The notes under the pieces are model-generated. The model did not search any database and was not told the DNA's origin. It saw only the letters and a list, made by a program, of their open reading frames with translations. Positions 52,874-62,078 of a stretch of 64,000 nucleotides of DNA are shown piece after piece (the stretch's first letter is position 1; every line of letters begins with the position of its first letter). Source of the stretch: CAXWPM01 sp965206125 (GTDB taxonomy: Bacteria > Acidobacteriota > Terriglobia > 20CM-2-55-15); NCBI GenBank assembly GCA_965206125.1, contig CBDBIN010000044.1, forward strand, positions 62,001-126,000, given 5' to 3'. Both the position numbers and the translations under genes were made by a program.

Positions 52874-54163
52874 CTAGGGTCCAGTGGCTGTCGCGGTAAA
52901 CCCCATCTGATCCATCTTCTTGTCCAGCCGCGCCTTGCGCGCCTCCAACCGATCGCGCCGCCTACCCATTCGGGGCAGCCCCTCAATCCGCCTGAGCGCT
53001 TCTTCGACCACGCCGCAGGCGGCCGGGATGTCCCGCGTCTGTCGCTCGTGGTAGAGCGCTGCACCGGTATAGCCGGCCAGGCTGAACTCGGGGCCCGTCA
53101 TCAGCTTCGTACACAACCCGAAGGACCGCTGATGCTCGCCCATGCGGCGGTAGAGGACCGCAAGGCGCTCCATCGCCCGCACACCGGCGTCCCACGGCAT
53201 CCCAGTCTCGAGCGCCAGTTCGTAGCATCGAATACCTTTGTCTCTGTCGCGTGCCGCATCGAAGATACGCCCGAGAGAATACACATCGAGCGCGTCGTCC
53301 GGCGGTGCCGGTTCGGTCACGAGCCTGTCGGCAGCATGGATCGTCAGAGCGGCCAGGGTCAGGATGTCGTACATGTGGTGTGAGAACACGCTGCGTAAAG
53401 CCGTCGCCTGACCGAGCTGGAGGTAGTCGAAATACGCTTGGGGAATCAGAGATCCATGGATATCCGGGCCGCGCATGAACTGGACGATCCTCGCCTCGAG
53501 CGCGGTCAGCTTGCAGCTGCCGTGCCTGGCGCGCCACAGGCGCCGGGCCGTGAAGAGCAGGTCCAGATGGGTCATGCGTTTGAACGGACTCTTCTGCCGA
53601 CACAGGACGTACCGGTTTTCGACCAGGGGGAGATCGAACGATCGCCCGTTGTAGGTCACGATCAGATCAAACTCGTCGAGTTGCCGCGCCAGGGCCGCCA
53701 GCATGGACGATTCTTCGTCAAAATCCCGCATGAAGTACTGGACGATCCGGAAACTCCCGCTCGCGAGGAAGCCCAGCCCGATCAGGAACGGACACATCCC
53801 CGCACCACCGTGGACCCCGGTCGTCTCTGTATCCAGAAAGACGACACGTTCGGGATCGATACCGGGGTGATCCGAACGCGCCAGCCTCAGCAGTTCGGGC
53901 AACTCGTCCCGAGTGAGGCGGTCCAGACGAACGTTGCCGTGAAGGTGGTTTGCCGGATATTCGTTTTGGATGAAGTAGTGGACGCCGTGGTCGTTCTCGA
54001 CAACTTCTCCGTCCGGGATCGTGCTTCCGAAAGCGGGACGCTCCCGGCGCTCGCGCGGCGGTGGGGGCGGATCCGCCAGAAAGCGCAGCTGTTCGGAGAA
54101 CGAGAAACTCGATGGGGGGACGTCACCCCGCAGCCGGCTGAGTGCTTTACGAAACTCCGACAT
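52874..54163 (-). CDS. mrfB: MrfB-like DEDD 3'-5' exonuclease (YprB) with TPR-like C-terminus
   Basis: A 429-residue protein whose central RNase-H-like domain (about 100-270) has FLDTETTGVHGGAG, LIVTYNGRSFDLPLVENRYVL (in short YNGRSFDLPLVENR) and HHMYDILTLAALT, the DEDD metal pattern of YprB. A helical repeat region follows (ARDRDKGIRCYELALE, TPR-like). In Bacillus subtilis YprB/MrfB acts with helicase MrfA in mitomycin C repair. Here it starts 17 bp inside the end of the MrfA-like gene, supporting the same partnership. Confidence in the pair is higher than in the exact substrate. Confidence 0.85.
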   Translation of the reverse strand: MSEFRKALSRLRGDVPPSSFSFSEQLRFLADPPPPPRERRERPAFGSTIPDGEVVENDHGVHYFIQNEYPANHLHGNVRLDRLTRDELPELLRLARSDHPGIDPERVVFLDTETTGVHGGAGMCPFLIGLGFLASGSFRIVQYFMRDFDEESSMLAALARQLDEFDLIVTYNGRSFDLPLVENRYVLCRQKSPFKRMTHLDLLFTARRLWRARHGSCKLTALEARIVQFMRGPDIHGSLIPQAYFDYLQLGQATALRSVFSHHMYDILTLAALTIHAADRLVTEPAPPDDALDVYSLGRIFDAARDRDKGIRCYELALETGMPWDAGVRAMERLAVLYRRMGEHQRSFGLCTKLMTGPEFSLAGYTGAALYHERQTRDIPAACGVVEEALRRIEGLPRMGRRRDRLEARKARLDKKMDQMGFTATATGP

Positions 54164-56525
54164 CGCCCAGAGCGTCGACTATCGCCAGAGCCGGCTCCTT
54201 GGCTCCTGCCGTGGGGCCAACGCAGGAGGGACATCCCTCTTCGCAGGCGCACGAACGGATCAGCTTGCCGGTCTCGGCAAGGACACGCTCGCGAATTTCG
54301 AACAACGGCCGGCTGAGGCCGATACCCCCCGGATAGTTGTCGTAGATGAAGATCGTGGGTTCGTAGGCAGGATCCTCCGCGCTAACGCGACCGCCCGCGG
54401 CCAGCAACGCCCGTTGCTCGTGTACGGATTCCTCACCGGTCTGGACCGACGACCCGAGGTCGCGGCGGTCGCACATCAGAAAGACGGCGGCGATCTGCGC
54501 AAGTGCATAGCCCAGCCCGAAGATTCCGTCCAGTCGGGCCGACATCGAAAACGGCAGACCCTCGAAGACGGGCCTGGGAACTCGAAGCCAGTAAGCGGTG
54601 GTGTGCATCTCCTGGGTCGGCATGCTCAGTTCGCCCGAGCCGATGTTCTCCATCGTCTGGAACTTCAGCTTCTTGAAGCCGACGACCTGGTGGGCCACGT
54701 GGACTTCCCCATGCTGGTGCGTGGCACGGCGTTCTGCGGTGTCGAGTACCCGGACGTTGGTGTAGGTGATCGCGTCGGTGAAGTATTCCGAATCCACGCG
54801 CTTCACGTAGGCGCGCCGCTCCTCTACGTCCAGCTGCTGCACGTAGAACTGCCGGCCCTGGTGCAGGTAGATTGCCTTTTCGTGCAGCGTCGTGAACGCG
54901 CTCGAATAGTCCACCTCCCCGATCACCCGGCTCTCGCCGGTGGTCTCGACGACGATGAAGTTATCCGAACCTACGCTTCGGAGGGATATCGAGTCCGCCG
55001 GGTATGCTTCGCTGGTCCAGTGCCATTTCTGCCCCGACTTGTGAATAAAGCCGCGCTCTTCGAGGTACTCCATGATCTCGTGCACGTCGTGACCACCGAA
55101 CAGCTCCTCGGTGTCGAACGGGAGCTCGAAGGTGGCGCACTGGAGGTGGCTGATCAGGATGTGAATGTTCTCGGGATTGATGAGCCCCGATTCGGGGGAC
55201 TGGCCCAGGAAATATTCCGGATGGTTGACGATGTACTGATCCAGGGGCGCGCTCGATGCCACCATCACCCCGATGGAACCCTCACCGCGGCGGCCGGCGC
55301 GGCCGAGCCGCTGCCAGGTCGACGCCACGGCCCCCGGATAGCCCGCCAGGACCGCAACATCGAGGCTCCCGATGTCGATTCCCAACTCCAACGCGTTCGT
55401 CGACACGACCCCGCGAATCGTGCCCTCTCGGAGTCCCCTCTCGATGGCCCGGCGCTCCTTGGGCAGGTAGCCACCGCGGTAGCCCACGACAATGTCCTCC
55501 TGCCCAATGCCGGGACGGAGATCTTCCTTGAGGTAGCGTACGAGGATCTCGGTGATCAGACGGCTGTTGGCGAACACGATCGAACCCAGGCCGAGACCGA
55601 GGAAGCCGGCCGCGAGACCGCGCGTCTCCTGCACGTAGGACCGTCGGATACCGAGCCGGCGGTTCACTACCGGAGGATTGTAGAAGAACACATGCTTCTC
55701 ACCCTCGGGGGCCCCGCTGTCGGCGATCAGTCCGAACGACTTTCCCGTCAGGCGTTCAGCGAGCTGCTTCGGGTTGGCGATCGTCGCCGAGGTGGCCACG
55801 AACTGCGGCGAACTTCCGTAGAAACGGCAGATGCGTTCCAGCCGCCGCAACAGGTTCGCCAGGTGGCTCCCGAAGACACCGCGGTAGGTGTGCAGCTCAT
55901 CGATGACGATGTAACTGAGGTTCTCGAACAGCCGCGTCCACTTCGTGTGGTGGGGCAGAATACCCTTGTGGAGCATGTCCGGGTTCGTCAGGACGACGTG
56001 ACCCCTGGAACGGATCGCCGCCCGCGCGTCCTGGGGCGTATCCCCGTCGTAGGAATGGATACGAATCTCTCCGGGCAGCTGGTCGAACCACTGGATCAGG
56101 TCGTCGAGCTGATCGTAAGTCAGCGCCTTGGTCGGAAAGAGGTAGAGGGCCCGTCGATCCGGGTTTTCGACAATGCTCTCGAGAACGGGAAGGTTATAGC
56201 AGAGCGTCTTCCCTGAAGCCGTCGGGGTCAGGACGACCACATTCTCCCCCGCACGAACCCTCTCGTAGCACTCGGCCTGGTGGGAATACAGCTTGCGGAT
56301 ACCACGGGAGGCCAAGGATTCGACAACGGCAGAGTGCAACGAGGAAGGAAGGTCGACGAGACGGGCTTCCCGGGCCGCAACCCGATGGTAGGCCGTAACA
56401 CATGGATTTTGCTCGAGTTGGACGAGAAACTCCCCGGTGTTTCTCGGACCCTCGAGAGACGTCTCCGGGAGACGCACCTGCAGCTCAGAGCGCATAAAGC
56501 CCACAATCGCCCTGAGGTCGGCCAA
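54147..56525 (-). CDS. mrfA: MrfA-like DEAD/DEAH-box helicase with DUF1998 domain (YprA/Hrq1 type)
   Basis: A 792-residue SF2 helicase. The first RecA domain has TPTASGKTLCYNLPVLE (Walker A, near 85), VIDELHTYRGVFGSHL (motif II) and VATSATIANP (motif III); the second has FANSRLITEIL, VVSTNALELGIDIGSLD and QRLGRAGRRGEGS (motif VI). The C-terminal DUF1998 region ends in a cysteine cluster (SCACEEGCPSCVGP) that binds zinc in Hrq1-type enzymes. Such helicases repair interstrand crosslinks. It is followed immediately by the MrfB-like nuclease. Confidence 0.93.
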   Translation of the reverse strand: MADLRAIVGFMRSELQVRLPETSLEGPRNTGEFLVQLEQNPCVTAYHRVAAREARLVDLPSSLHSAVVESLASRGIRKLYSHQAECYERVRAGENVVVLTPTASGKTLCYNLPVLESIVENPDRRALYLFPTKALTYDQLDDLIQWFDQLPGEIRIHSYDGDTPQDARAAIRSRGHVVLTNPDMLHKGILPHHTKWTRLFENLSYIVIDELHTYRGVFGSHLANLLRRLERICRFYGSSPQFVATSATIANPKQLAERLTGKSFGLIADSGAPEGEKHVFFYNPPVVNRRLGIRRSYVQETRGLAAGFLGLGLGSIVFANSRLITEILVRYLKEDLRPGIGQEDIVVGYRGGYLPKERRAIERGLREGTIRGVVSTNALELGIDIGSLDVAVLAGYPGAVASTWQRLGRAGRRGEGSIGVMVASSAPLDQYIVNHPEYFLGQSPESGLINPENIHILISHLQCATFELPFDTEELFGGHDVHEIMEYLEERGFIHKSGQKWHWTSEAYPADSISLRSVGSDNFIVVETTGESRVIGEVDYSSAFTTLHEKAIYLHQGRQFYVQQLDVEERRAYVKRVDSEYFTDAITYTNVRVLDTAERRATHQHGEVHVAHQVVGFKKLKFQTMENIGSGELSMPTQEMHTTAYWLRVPRPVFEGLPFSMSARLDGIFGLGYALAQIAAVFLMCDRRDLGSSVQTGEESVHEQRALLAAGGRVSAEDPAYEPTIFIYDNYPGGIGLSRPLFEIRERVLAETGKLIRSCACEEGCPSCVGPTAGAKEPALAIVDALGDVGVS

Positions 56526-56692
56526 CTCAGGTCCGGAATATTGAAAGATGAGAGTTGGACACTGGACGTTTGAGCTCGACGGACTCGGAAACCACCGGAG
56601 CCTCGGTTTGTGGAGCGGTCAAAATCCCCGTATGATGAGTTTTTCCAGTGGGCGATGCCCAATGCGAGAACTTTAGCCCGGAGGTGGGAACC

Positions 56693-58186
56693 GTGAAAAT
56701 TCAGCTCAAATACGATGATCCTCGGAAGGTCAAGACCGACCTGCTGGTCGTCATTCTCGACAAAGACACGAAGCTCCACGATCTCGGTCGCTCTCCATTG
56801 GCGGACACGGTGGATTCATGCCGGAGACGCTTCAGGGCAAAAAGACTGCTGAAGGAATACCTTGTGCCGTTGAGCCCTCGAAGCGCGGCCCGACACCTTG
56901 TGGTCTACACGACCGCCCACGATCCCGCATTCAACGTGTGGGAGAACGTCAAGACCTCGGTAGCGCGGGCGCTTCGCACGGCACGGGACCTGGGACTGAA
57001 AAACGTGGCGGTCGTCCTGAACACCGACGCGGCTCTACCGTTCGTGGGGAAGGCTGTGGAGGGTGCGTTGCTCGGCAGCTACACCTTCTCGACCTACAAG
57101 AAGAGTAACAAGGAGAAACAGGACTATTACGACAAGATGCGGCTGCAGATCGTCGCGTCGAAGGCCCATGACGAGCAGAACCGTTTCTATGTGGACCGTT
57201 ACACGATAGGTTGTGAAGCCGTCAACCTGGCCCGCGATCTCATCAACGAACCGGGGGGCGTCGTCACCCCGGTACGGCTGGCCGAAGAGGCGAAGGAGAT
57301 TGCCGCAGAATCCGGGCTCGAGGTCCGCGTGTGGGATGAGAAACAGCTCGTCAAGGACGGCTATAACGGTCTGGTCCAGGTGGGTCGAGGCAGCGCGAAC
57401 AAACCCCGGCTGATCTGTCTGAACTACCGTGTGGCCGATTCGCCCCATTGCCTGGCGCTGGTAGGAAAGGGCGTCACCTTCGACACCGGCGGCATTTCGA
57501 TCAAGCCCGCCCACAACATGTTCGAGATGAAGGGAGACATGTCGGGCGGCGCGGCCGTCCTGGCGGCCATGAAGGCCATCGGCCAGTTCAAGCCGAACCT
57601 CAACGTCGTCGGGATCGTTCCGGCCGCAGAGAACACCCCTGACGCAGAGGCACAACGGCCGGGCGACATCTTTTTCGCGAAGAACGGCAAGTCGATCATG
57701 GTCGACAACACCGACGCCGAAGGGCGGCTGATCCTGACCGACGGCCTGGCGCTCGCCGGCGCAGAGGGCGCTACCCATATCATTGATATCGCGACGCTCA
57801 CAGGAGCGTGCGTCCGGGCGCTTGGGGCGAGCATCGCGGGCGTGATGGGAAACTCGCCGGAGCTCATTCAATCCGTCATCTCCTCGGGTCAGAACCACGG
57901 AGAGAGCTACTGGGAACTGCCACTTCCGGAAGAATACAAGGAGATGCTCAAGACTCCTTATGCGGACCTCAACAACATCGGAGGGGCGCTCGCCGGCGCC
58001 TCCACGGCCGGCCTGTTCCTCCAGGAATTCGTCCCCGAGGGCACCGCGTGGGCGCATCTGGATATTGCGGGACCGTTCATGCGCGACAAGAGCTGGAAGT
58101 ACTACGAAGCTGGCGGGATCGGTTTCGGCGCCAAGACGATGATCGACCTGGCCGTAAAGTTCAATGACTACTTCAACGGAGAGTGA
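56693..58186 (+). CDS. pepA: Leucyl aminopeptidase, M17 family
   Basis: A 497-residue cytosolic aminopeptidase. The N-terminal domain is followed by the two-metal catalytic domain: VGKGVTFDTGGISIKP near 270, EMKGDMSGGAAVLAAM near 290, and the family signature NTDAEGRLILTDGLA near 345. The active-site Lys, Arg and metal ligands are all present. The GTG at 56693 has GGAGGT upstream; the frame from 56648 is not supported. It is monocistronic. Confidence 0.95.
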   Translation: MKIQLKYDDPRKVKTDLLVVILDKDTKLHDLGRSPLADTVDSCRRRFRAKRLLKEYLVPLSPRSAARHLVVYTTAHDPAFNVWENVKTSVARALRTARDLGLKNVAVVLNTDAALPFVGKAVEGALLGSYTFSTYKKSNKEKQDYYDKMRLQIVASKAHDEQNRFYVDRYTIGCEAVNLARDLINEPGGVVTPVRLAEEAKEIAAESGLEVRVWDEKQLVKDGYNGLVQVGRGSANKPRLICLNYRVADSPHCLALVGKGVTFDTGGISIKPAHNMFEMKGDMSGGAAVLAAMKAIGQFKPNLNVVGIVPAAENTPDAEAQRPGDIFFAKNGKSIMVDNTDAEGRLILTDGLALAGAEGATHIIDIATLTGACVRALGASIAGVMGNSPELIQSVISSGQNHGESYWELPLPEEYKEMLKTPYADLNNIGGALAGASTAGLFLQEFVPEGTAWAHLDIAGPFMRDKSWKYYEAGGIGFGAKTMIDLAVKFNDYFNGE

Positions 58187-58250
58187 GCCCCGGGTCAGGC
58201 GGGTATCGGGCGCCATAGCGACCGTGTATTCCCCGTTCCGTTTTCCGGAA

Positions 58251-58313
58251 CCCCGTCGCTACCGCTCTGGGTTCTGCCGGACGCAGTCAGAACCGGAAGC
58301 GGTAGCGACCGGG
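58251..58313. repeat. REP-like hairpin built from two inverted family D units
   Basis: The unit at 58251-58276 (CCCCGTCGCTACCGCTCTGG then GTTCTG) faces its inverted copy at 58288-58313 (CAGAACCGGAAGCGGTAGCG then ACCGGG), with an 11-nt loop. The stem is about 26 bp with few mismatches. It lies between the convergent ends of pepA and the aconitase gene and may double as a terminator. Confidence 0.78.
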
Positions 58314-58346
58314 TGATCGCCGTTCCGCTTTGACCTCTCAGGCCGG

Positions 58347-60329
58347 CTAAAGGTCTTCAGGGCCGCAGATTTCCCCTTTGACCGCTGACGCAGCGACGAC
58401 GAGAGGATTCGCCAGGTACGCGTCGCCGTCTCCCATCCGGCCCGGCATGTTCCGGTTCGTCGCCGAAATTGCCACCTGACCTTTCTGAGGTCCACCGGGA
58501 CCCGCATTGATGCACGCACCGCAGCCCGGCTCTTCGATTATCGTGACACCTGCGGCAATCAACGTTTCGTGAATCCCCTGACCGAGGGCCTCATCACGAA
58601 CGCGTTCGGAACCGTACTGGATGAAAGTCGGCACCCGGACCTTGCGTCCGTCGAGCACCCGTGCGTACATCGACACCGAAGTAAGGTCTCCCGCCGTGCA
58701 TGAGCCGGCGTAGGCGAGGTCGATCGCAGTACCGCGAACCTCGTCGAGAGCAACACCATTGCCGGGATGGCCCGGCGCGGCGACCAGCGTCTGGATGTTA
58801 CCCAGATCCAGGGCGATCGTAGCCTCGACCCGGGAGTCGGGGTCCGGATAGACCAGGCGGCCCTCGATGTCGGGGCGCGCCATCCCCCGCCGCTCTTCGA
58901 GGTATCGGATCATCGGCTCCGTCGGCTCCATAACCGCGGTCAGCGCGTTGCACTCGACCGCCATGTTGGAGAGCACCGCCTGCTCTTCGAGTGAAAAGGT
59001 CGCCAGGCCACGTCCGACGAACTCCATCACCCTGCCGGTGAATACGCCTTCCTGCTTGCCCTGACGCGCGAGGTGCAGCATCACGTCCTTCGCGGTACAA
59101 GATGGGGAGAGCTCGCCGGTCAGCTGAATTCGTACGGTTTGAGGAACGCGCCCCGCCACCTCGTTGTGCTCCCAGATCGTTGCTATCTCCGTGTTGCCTA
59201 CCCCGTATGCGAAGCAGTTCAACGCCCCGGCCGAACATGTATGGGAATCGGTTCCAAGAACGACCTGACCCGGGAGCGCGATTTCCTCCCGCACTACGGT
59301 GTGGCAGATCCCGTCGCTGCCGCCTCGGGCGCCGCGGTGGTAGTGGATTCGGGTCTCTTCGGCGAACACGCGCTGCCCTTCCCGGAGGTCCTTGATACCC
59401 GCCAGGGCTTCGGCGGTGATGCCGGGCAGGTTGGGTGCCAGGGTCAGGTGGTCCGGAAAAGCGTGAATGGAATCCGGATCGTTGACGCGCGGCTCCCGGC
59501 CCAGCGCCGATCGCAGCATTGCTGCGCTTGGAGCGGTCGTGTAGTCGTGTGAGAAGCCGGCGTCGACGCGGATAAACCCGGCGTCCCCGGGCTGAACGGC
59601 GCCGTTGGCGGTCTGCATGTGTGCCGCGAGGATCTTTTCGACGACTGTCATGGACCGCCCAGGCGTCTGGATCGCGGAGCCGGCCTCCTCGCCGGCGGCC
59701 CGCGCTTCCATATAGCGGAAGAGTCCACCACGCTGGACAATCTTCCGGTTGAGATCGTCCAGGTCGGCTGTCAAGTCCTCCACGGGTACGCGCTCGCCGG
59801 AAGCTAAGCGCCGGGCCAGCTCCGGATCCGTCACAGGAAACATGCCGTTGTTGATTAGGTTCTGCCGATGGATGGGTGCGATGCTCGGCGCAGCAACGAT
59901 ACCGATCCCGGCGTATAGAAGGGCCAGCACGGCAACCTCGCGCGACGAGCCCTCGCCCCACCCGTCACCGGCGAAAATCATGCCGAATCCGCCCCTGTGG
60001 AGGTCGCCGGGCTCCACATAACCGCCACCGCCCAGGGACCTGAGCACCAGGTTGCCCAGTCGCCCGTCGTAGTAATAGCAGTCGGGATTTGCCTTGATAA
60101 TCGCATCCGTCGATACGTGGGCGAAGAGGGCGTCCGTTGCGGGTGCGTCTTCGATATCCTCGCCATCGAACTGGCGCCGGAGTACTGCAGGATCCGCCGT
60201 GAGGTAAAGCACCCTGCCATCCAGTTGAACGGACTCAACCAATTTGTTTTCAGTAAGATATATGCTTACGTGGCCTATTTTTCGCAATCGGGTACCTCGT
60301 AGGTTAAGAATGAGTGCAGATTGTATCAT
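58347..60329 (-). CDS. Aconitase-family dehydratase, swivel domain first (fused LeuD-LeuC type)
   Basis: A protein of up to 660 residues. Residues about 35-215 are the swivel (LeuD/aconitase domain 4) with GEGSSRE at 126-131; about 225-660 are the catalytic part with GTDSHTCSAG and the three cluster cysteines Cys544 (GSCTAGD), Cys603 and Cys606 (GCGAC). The swivel-first order recalls AcnB without its HEAT domain and is opposite to AcnA. The substrate may be citrate, isopropylmalate or homoaconitate. The start is uncertain: 60329 is the farthest ATG and overlaps a divergent ORF; a TTG near 60240 is an alternative. Confidence 0.85.
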   Translation of the reverse strand: MIQSALILNLRGTRLRKIGHVSIYLTENKLVESVQLDGRVLYLTADPAVLRRQFDGEDIEDAPATDALFAHVSTDAIIKANPDCYYYDGRLGNLVLRSLGGGGYVEPGDLHRGGFGMIFAGDGWGEGSSREVAVLALLYAGIGIVAAPSIAPIHRQNLINNGMFPVTDPELARRLASGERVPVEDLTADLDDLNRKIVQRGGLFRYMEARAAGEEAGSAIQTPGRSMTVVEKILAAHMQTANGAVQPGDAGFIRVDAGFSHDYTTAPSAAMLRSALGREPRVNDPDSIHAFPDHLTLAPNLPGITAEALAGIKDLREGQRVFAEETRIHYHRGARGGSDGICHTVVREEIALPGQVVLGTDSHTCSAGALNCFAYGVGNTEIATIWEHNEVAGRVPQTVRIQLTGELSPSCTAKDVMLHLARQGKQEGVFTGRVMEFVGRGLATFSLEEQAVLSNMAVECNALTAVMEPTEPMIRYLEERRGMARPDIEGRLVYPDPDSRVEATIALDLGNIQTLVAAPGHPGNGVALDEVRGTAIDLAYAGSCTAGDLTSVSMYARVLDGRKVRVPTFIQYGSERVRDEALGQGIHETLIAAGVTIIEEPGCGACINAGPGGPQKGQVAISATNRNMPGRMGDGDAYLANPLVVAASAVKGEICGPEDL

Positions 60330-60438
60330 CGTCTCGGAACGGGAATTCGCGCTATCCGCTTCTCAGCATTTGCCTTACGGAGCCGAGGGAGATTCCAGGA
60401 CCACGCATTTTTTGCTTGAGATTTGCGGCGTCACCTAT

Positions 60439-61922
60439 CAGTCCGTGGTTAAAGTCGGCCTCATCGTAATTAGAAGAAGGACCGGATGCGACCATAACGC
60501 GAGGAGAATCAGGTTAGGAGATCGCGATATGGGAATGGGACGGAGAAAGCACCGACAGGACACGTTGTGGGTTGCGACCGCGGAGTTGCCGCGAACAGCG
60601 GGCCACGTATTTTACGAACGGGTAAACCGAATCCTGAACGAGAGGGAGTTCGACCGGTTCGTCGAGGATGCGTGCGAGAAGTTCTACGCCGCAGTGATGG
60701 GTCGGCCGAGCCTGGCACCGGGCAAGTATTTTCGGATGTTGCTGGTGGGCTACTTTGAAGGGATCGATTCGGAGCGGGGGATTGCATGGCGGTGTGCCGA
60801 TTCTCTAAGCTTGCGGGAATTCCTGGGAGTGGGACTGAGCGACGCGGTACCGGATCATTCGACGGTTTCGCGAACCCGACGGCTGATCGATCTGGAGACG
60901 CATGGAAAGGTCTTTTCGTGGATGTTGGGTGTATTGGCCGGTGAGGGCCTGATCGATGGGAAGACGGTGGGCGTGGATGCATCGACGCTGGAAGCCAACG
61001 CGGCGATGCGATCGATCGTGCGGCGGGATACCGGGGAAGCCTACAACGAGTTCCTGACACGGCTGGCCAAGGCGTCGGGCATTGAGACGCCGACCCGAGC
61101 GGACCTGGCCCGACTGGACCGAAAGCGAACCAAGAAAGGATCGAACAAAGAGTGGGAACATCCCCACGACCCGGACGCGCGCATTACGAAGATGAAGGAC
61201 GGGCGGACGCATCTGGCGCACAAGGTCGAGCATGCCGCCGACATGAAGACCGGAGCCATCCTGGCGGTTACCGTGCAGGGCGCCGATCTGGGCGACACGA
61301 CGACTATCGAAGACACGATGATCGAGGCGGCCCGTCAGATGGAGACACTGGCGGCCGATCCTGAATCGAAGCTGCCCGACGATTACCTTTCCGAAATCGT
61401 GGCCGATAAGGGATATCACAGTAACGATACGATGACCGCCTTCAAAGACCTCGGTATTCGCAGCTATATCTCGGAACCGGACCGGGGTCGGCGTAACTGG
61501 AAAGGCAAGCCCGCCGAACAACAGGCCGTCTACGCCAACCGGCGACGGATCCGAGGTGAGCGGGGCAAGCGGTTACTCCGACAGCGGGGACTGATGTTGG
61601 AACGGCCGTTCGCGCACACTCTGGAAACCGGAGCCATGCGTCGGGTTCACCTCCGACATCGGGACAACATTCTCAAGCGCATCCTGATTCAGTACGCCGC
61701 GTTGAATCTGAGCCTTATTCTTCGGAACAATTTCGGGAACGGCACACCGCGAGGCCTTCAGGGCCAGTATGTTGCTGCCTTGTTCACCCTGATACTGCTC
61801 TGGAGCCACTATCAATCGCTCTCTTTCGATCCTGAACGCTCCGGACACGATTTCAACGCTGTTCCGTCTTGGCCGACACCCGTAAATCCCAATTCAGAAA
61901 ATTGCACTTCTGCCACGGACTG
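60439..61922 (+). mobile_element. IS5/IS1182-type insertion sequence (1484 bp) flanked by CTAT
   Basis: The terminal inverted repeats begin CAGTCCGTGG (60439-60448 and the complement at 61913-61922) and continue with partial matches (AAGT, AATT). Both flanks are CTAT (60435-60438 and 61923-61926), a 4-bp target duplication. IS5-group elements usually duplicate CTAR. Element plus duplication is 1488 bp, a multiple of three. Confidence 0.85.
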
Positions 61923-62040
61923 CTATGGTACGCTGCTCAAGTCGCAGAGTTCCCACGAGGAGGAGCCGAGCGACTGGAGCGTTTTCTCGGACGAAAAATA
62001 CAAGAAAATGCTTTACAAACGGGGTGTCCTCGTAGCATAA
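60529..62040 (+). CDS. IS5/IS1182-type transposase, reading through the right end
   Basis: A DDE transposase of about 465 residues up to the right end of the IS. GRPSLAPGKYFRMLLVGYFEGI and HSTVSRTRRL are N-terminal family features; the acidic triad lies in VGVDASTLEANAA, IVADKGYHSND and probably ERPFAHTLE. TAGGAG lies 8 bp before the ATG. The frame has no stop inside the IS: its last codons are GAC and TGC, then TAT from the target duplication, so it continues 38 codons into flanking DNA and ends at 62040. With a CTAR target the codon would be TAA or TAG. Confidence 0.88.
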   Translation: MGMGRRKHRQDTLWVATAELPRTAGHVFYERVNRILNEREFDRFVEDACEKFYAAVMGRPSLAPGKYFRMLLVGYFEGIDSERGIAWRCADSLSLREFLGVGLSDAVPDHSTVSRTRRLIDLETHGKVFSWMLGVLAGEGLIDGKTVGVDASTLEANAAMRSIVRRDTGEAYNEFLTRLAKASGIETPTRADLARLDRKRTKKGSNKEWEHPHDPDARITKMKDGRTHLAHKVEHAADMKTGAILAVTVQGADLGDTTTIEDTMIEAARQMETLAADPESKLPDDYLSEIVADKGYHSNDTMTAFKDLGIRSYISEPDRGRRNWKGKPAEQQAVYANRRRIRGERGKRLLRQRGLMLERPFAHTLETGAMRRVHLRHRDNILKRILIQYAALNLSLILRNNFGNGTPRGLQGQYVAALFTLILLWSHYQSLSFDPERSGHDFNAVPSWPTPVNPNSENCTSATDCYGTLLKSQSSHEEEPSDWSVFSDEKYKKMLYKRGVLVA

Positions 62041-62078
62041 ACCCCGATGAGTATACTTATTGTCAGGAGGACAACAGG

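Larger units (their letters stand above)
60310..62040 (+). pseudogene. Small unknown ORF (80 codons before insertion) split in frame by an IS element
   Basis: Removing the IS and one CTAT copy joins 60310-60438 to 61927-62040 in the same frame, giving an 80-residue ORF that starts MSADCIIVSEREF and ends KKMLYKRGVLVA. I recognise no family. In the present sequence the frame is open from the 5' part through the whole IS to the 3' part. Its 5' end overlaps the divergent aconitase start region, which weakens the case that it is a real gene. Whether any product is made is unknown. It lies 38 bp before the small-peptide gene. Confidence 0.45.

Noticed and set aside
54021..56216. A 731-codon plus-strand open frame opposite the helicase gene
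   Set aside because: It is fully antisense to the motif-complete MrfA-like and MrfB-like genes and shows no protein family features; high GC makes long antisense frames common.
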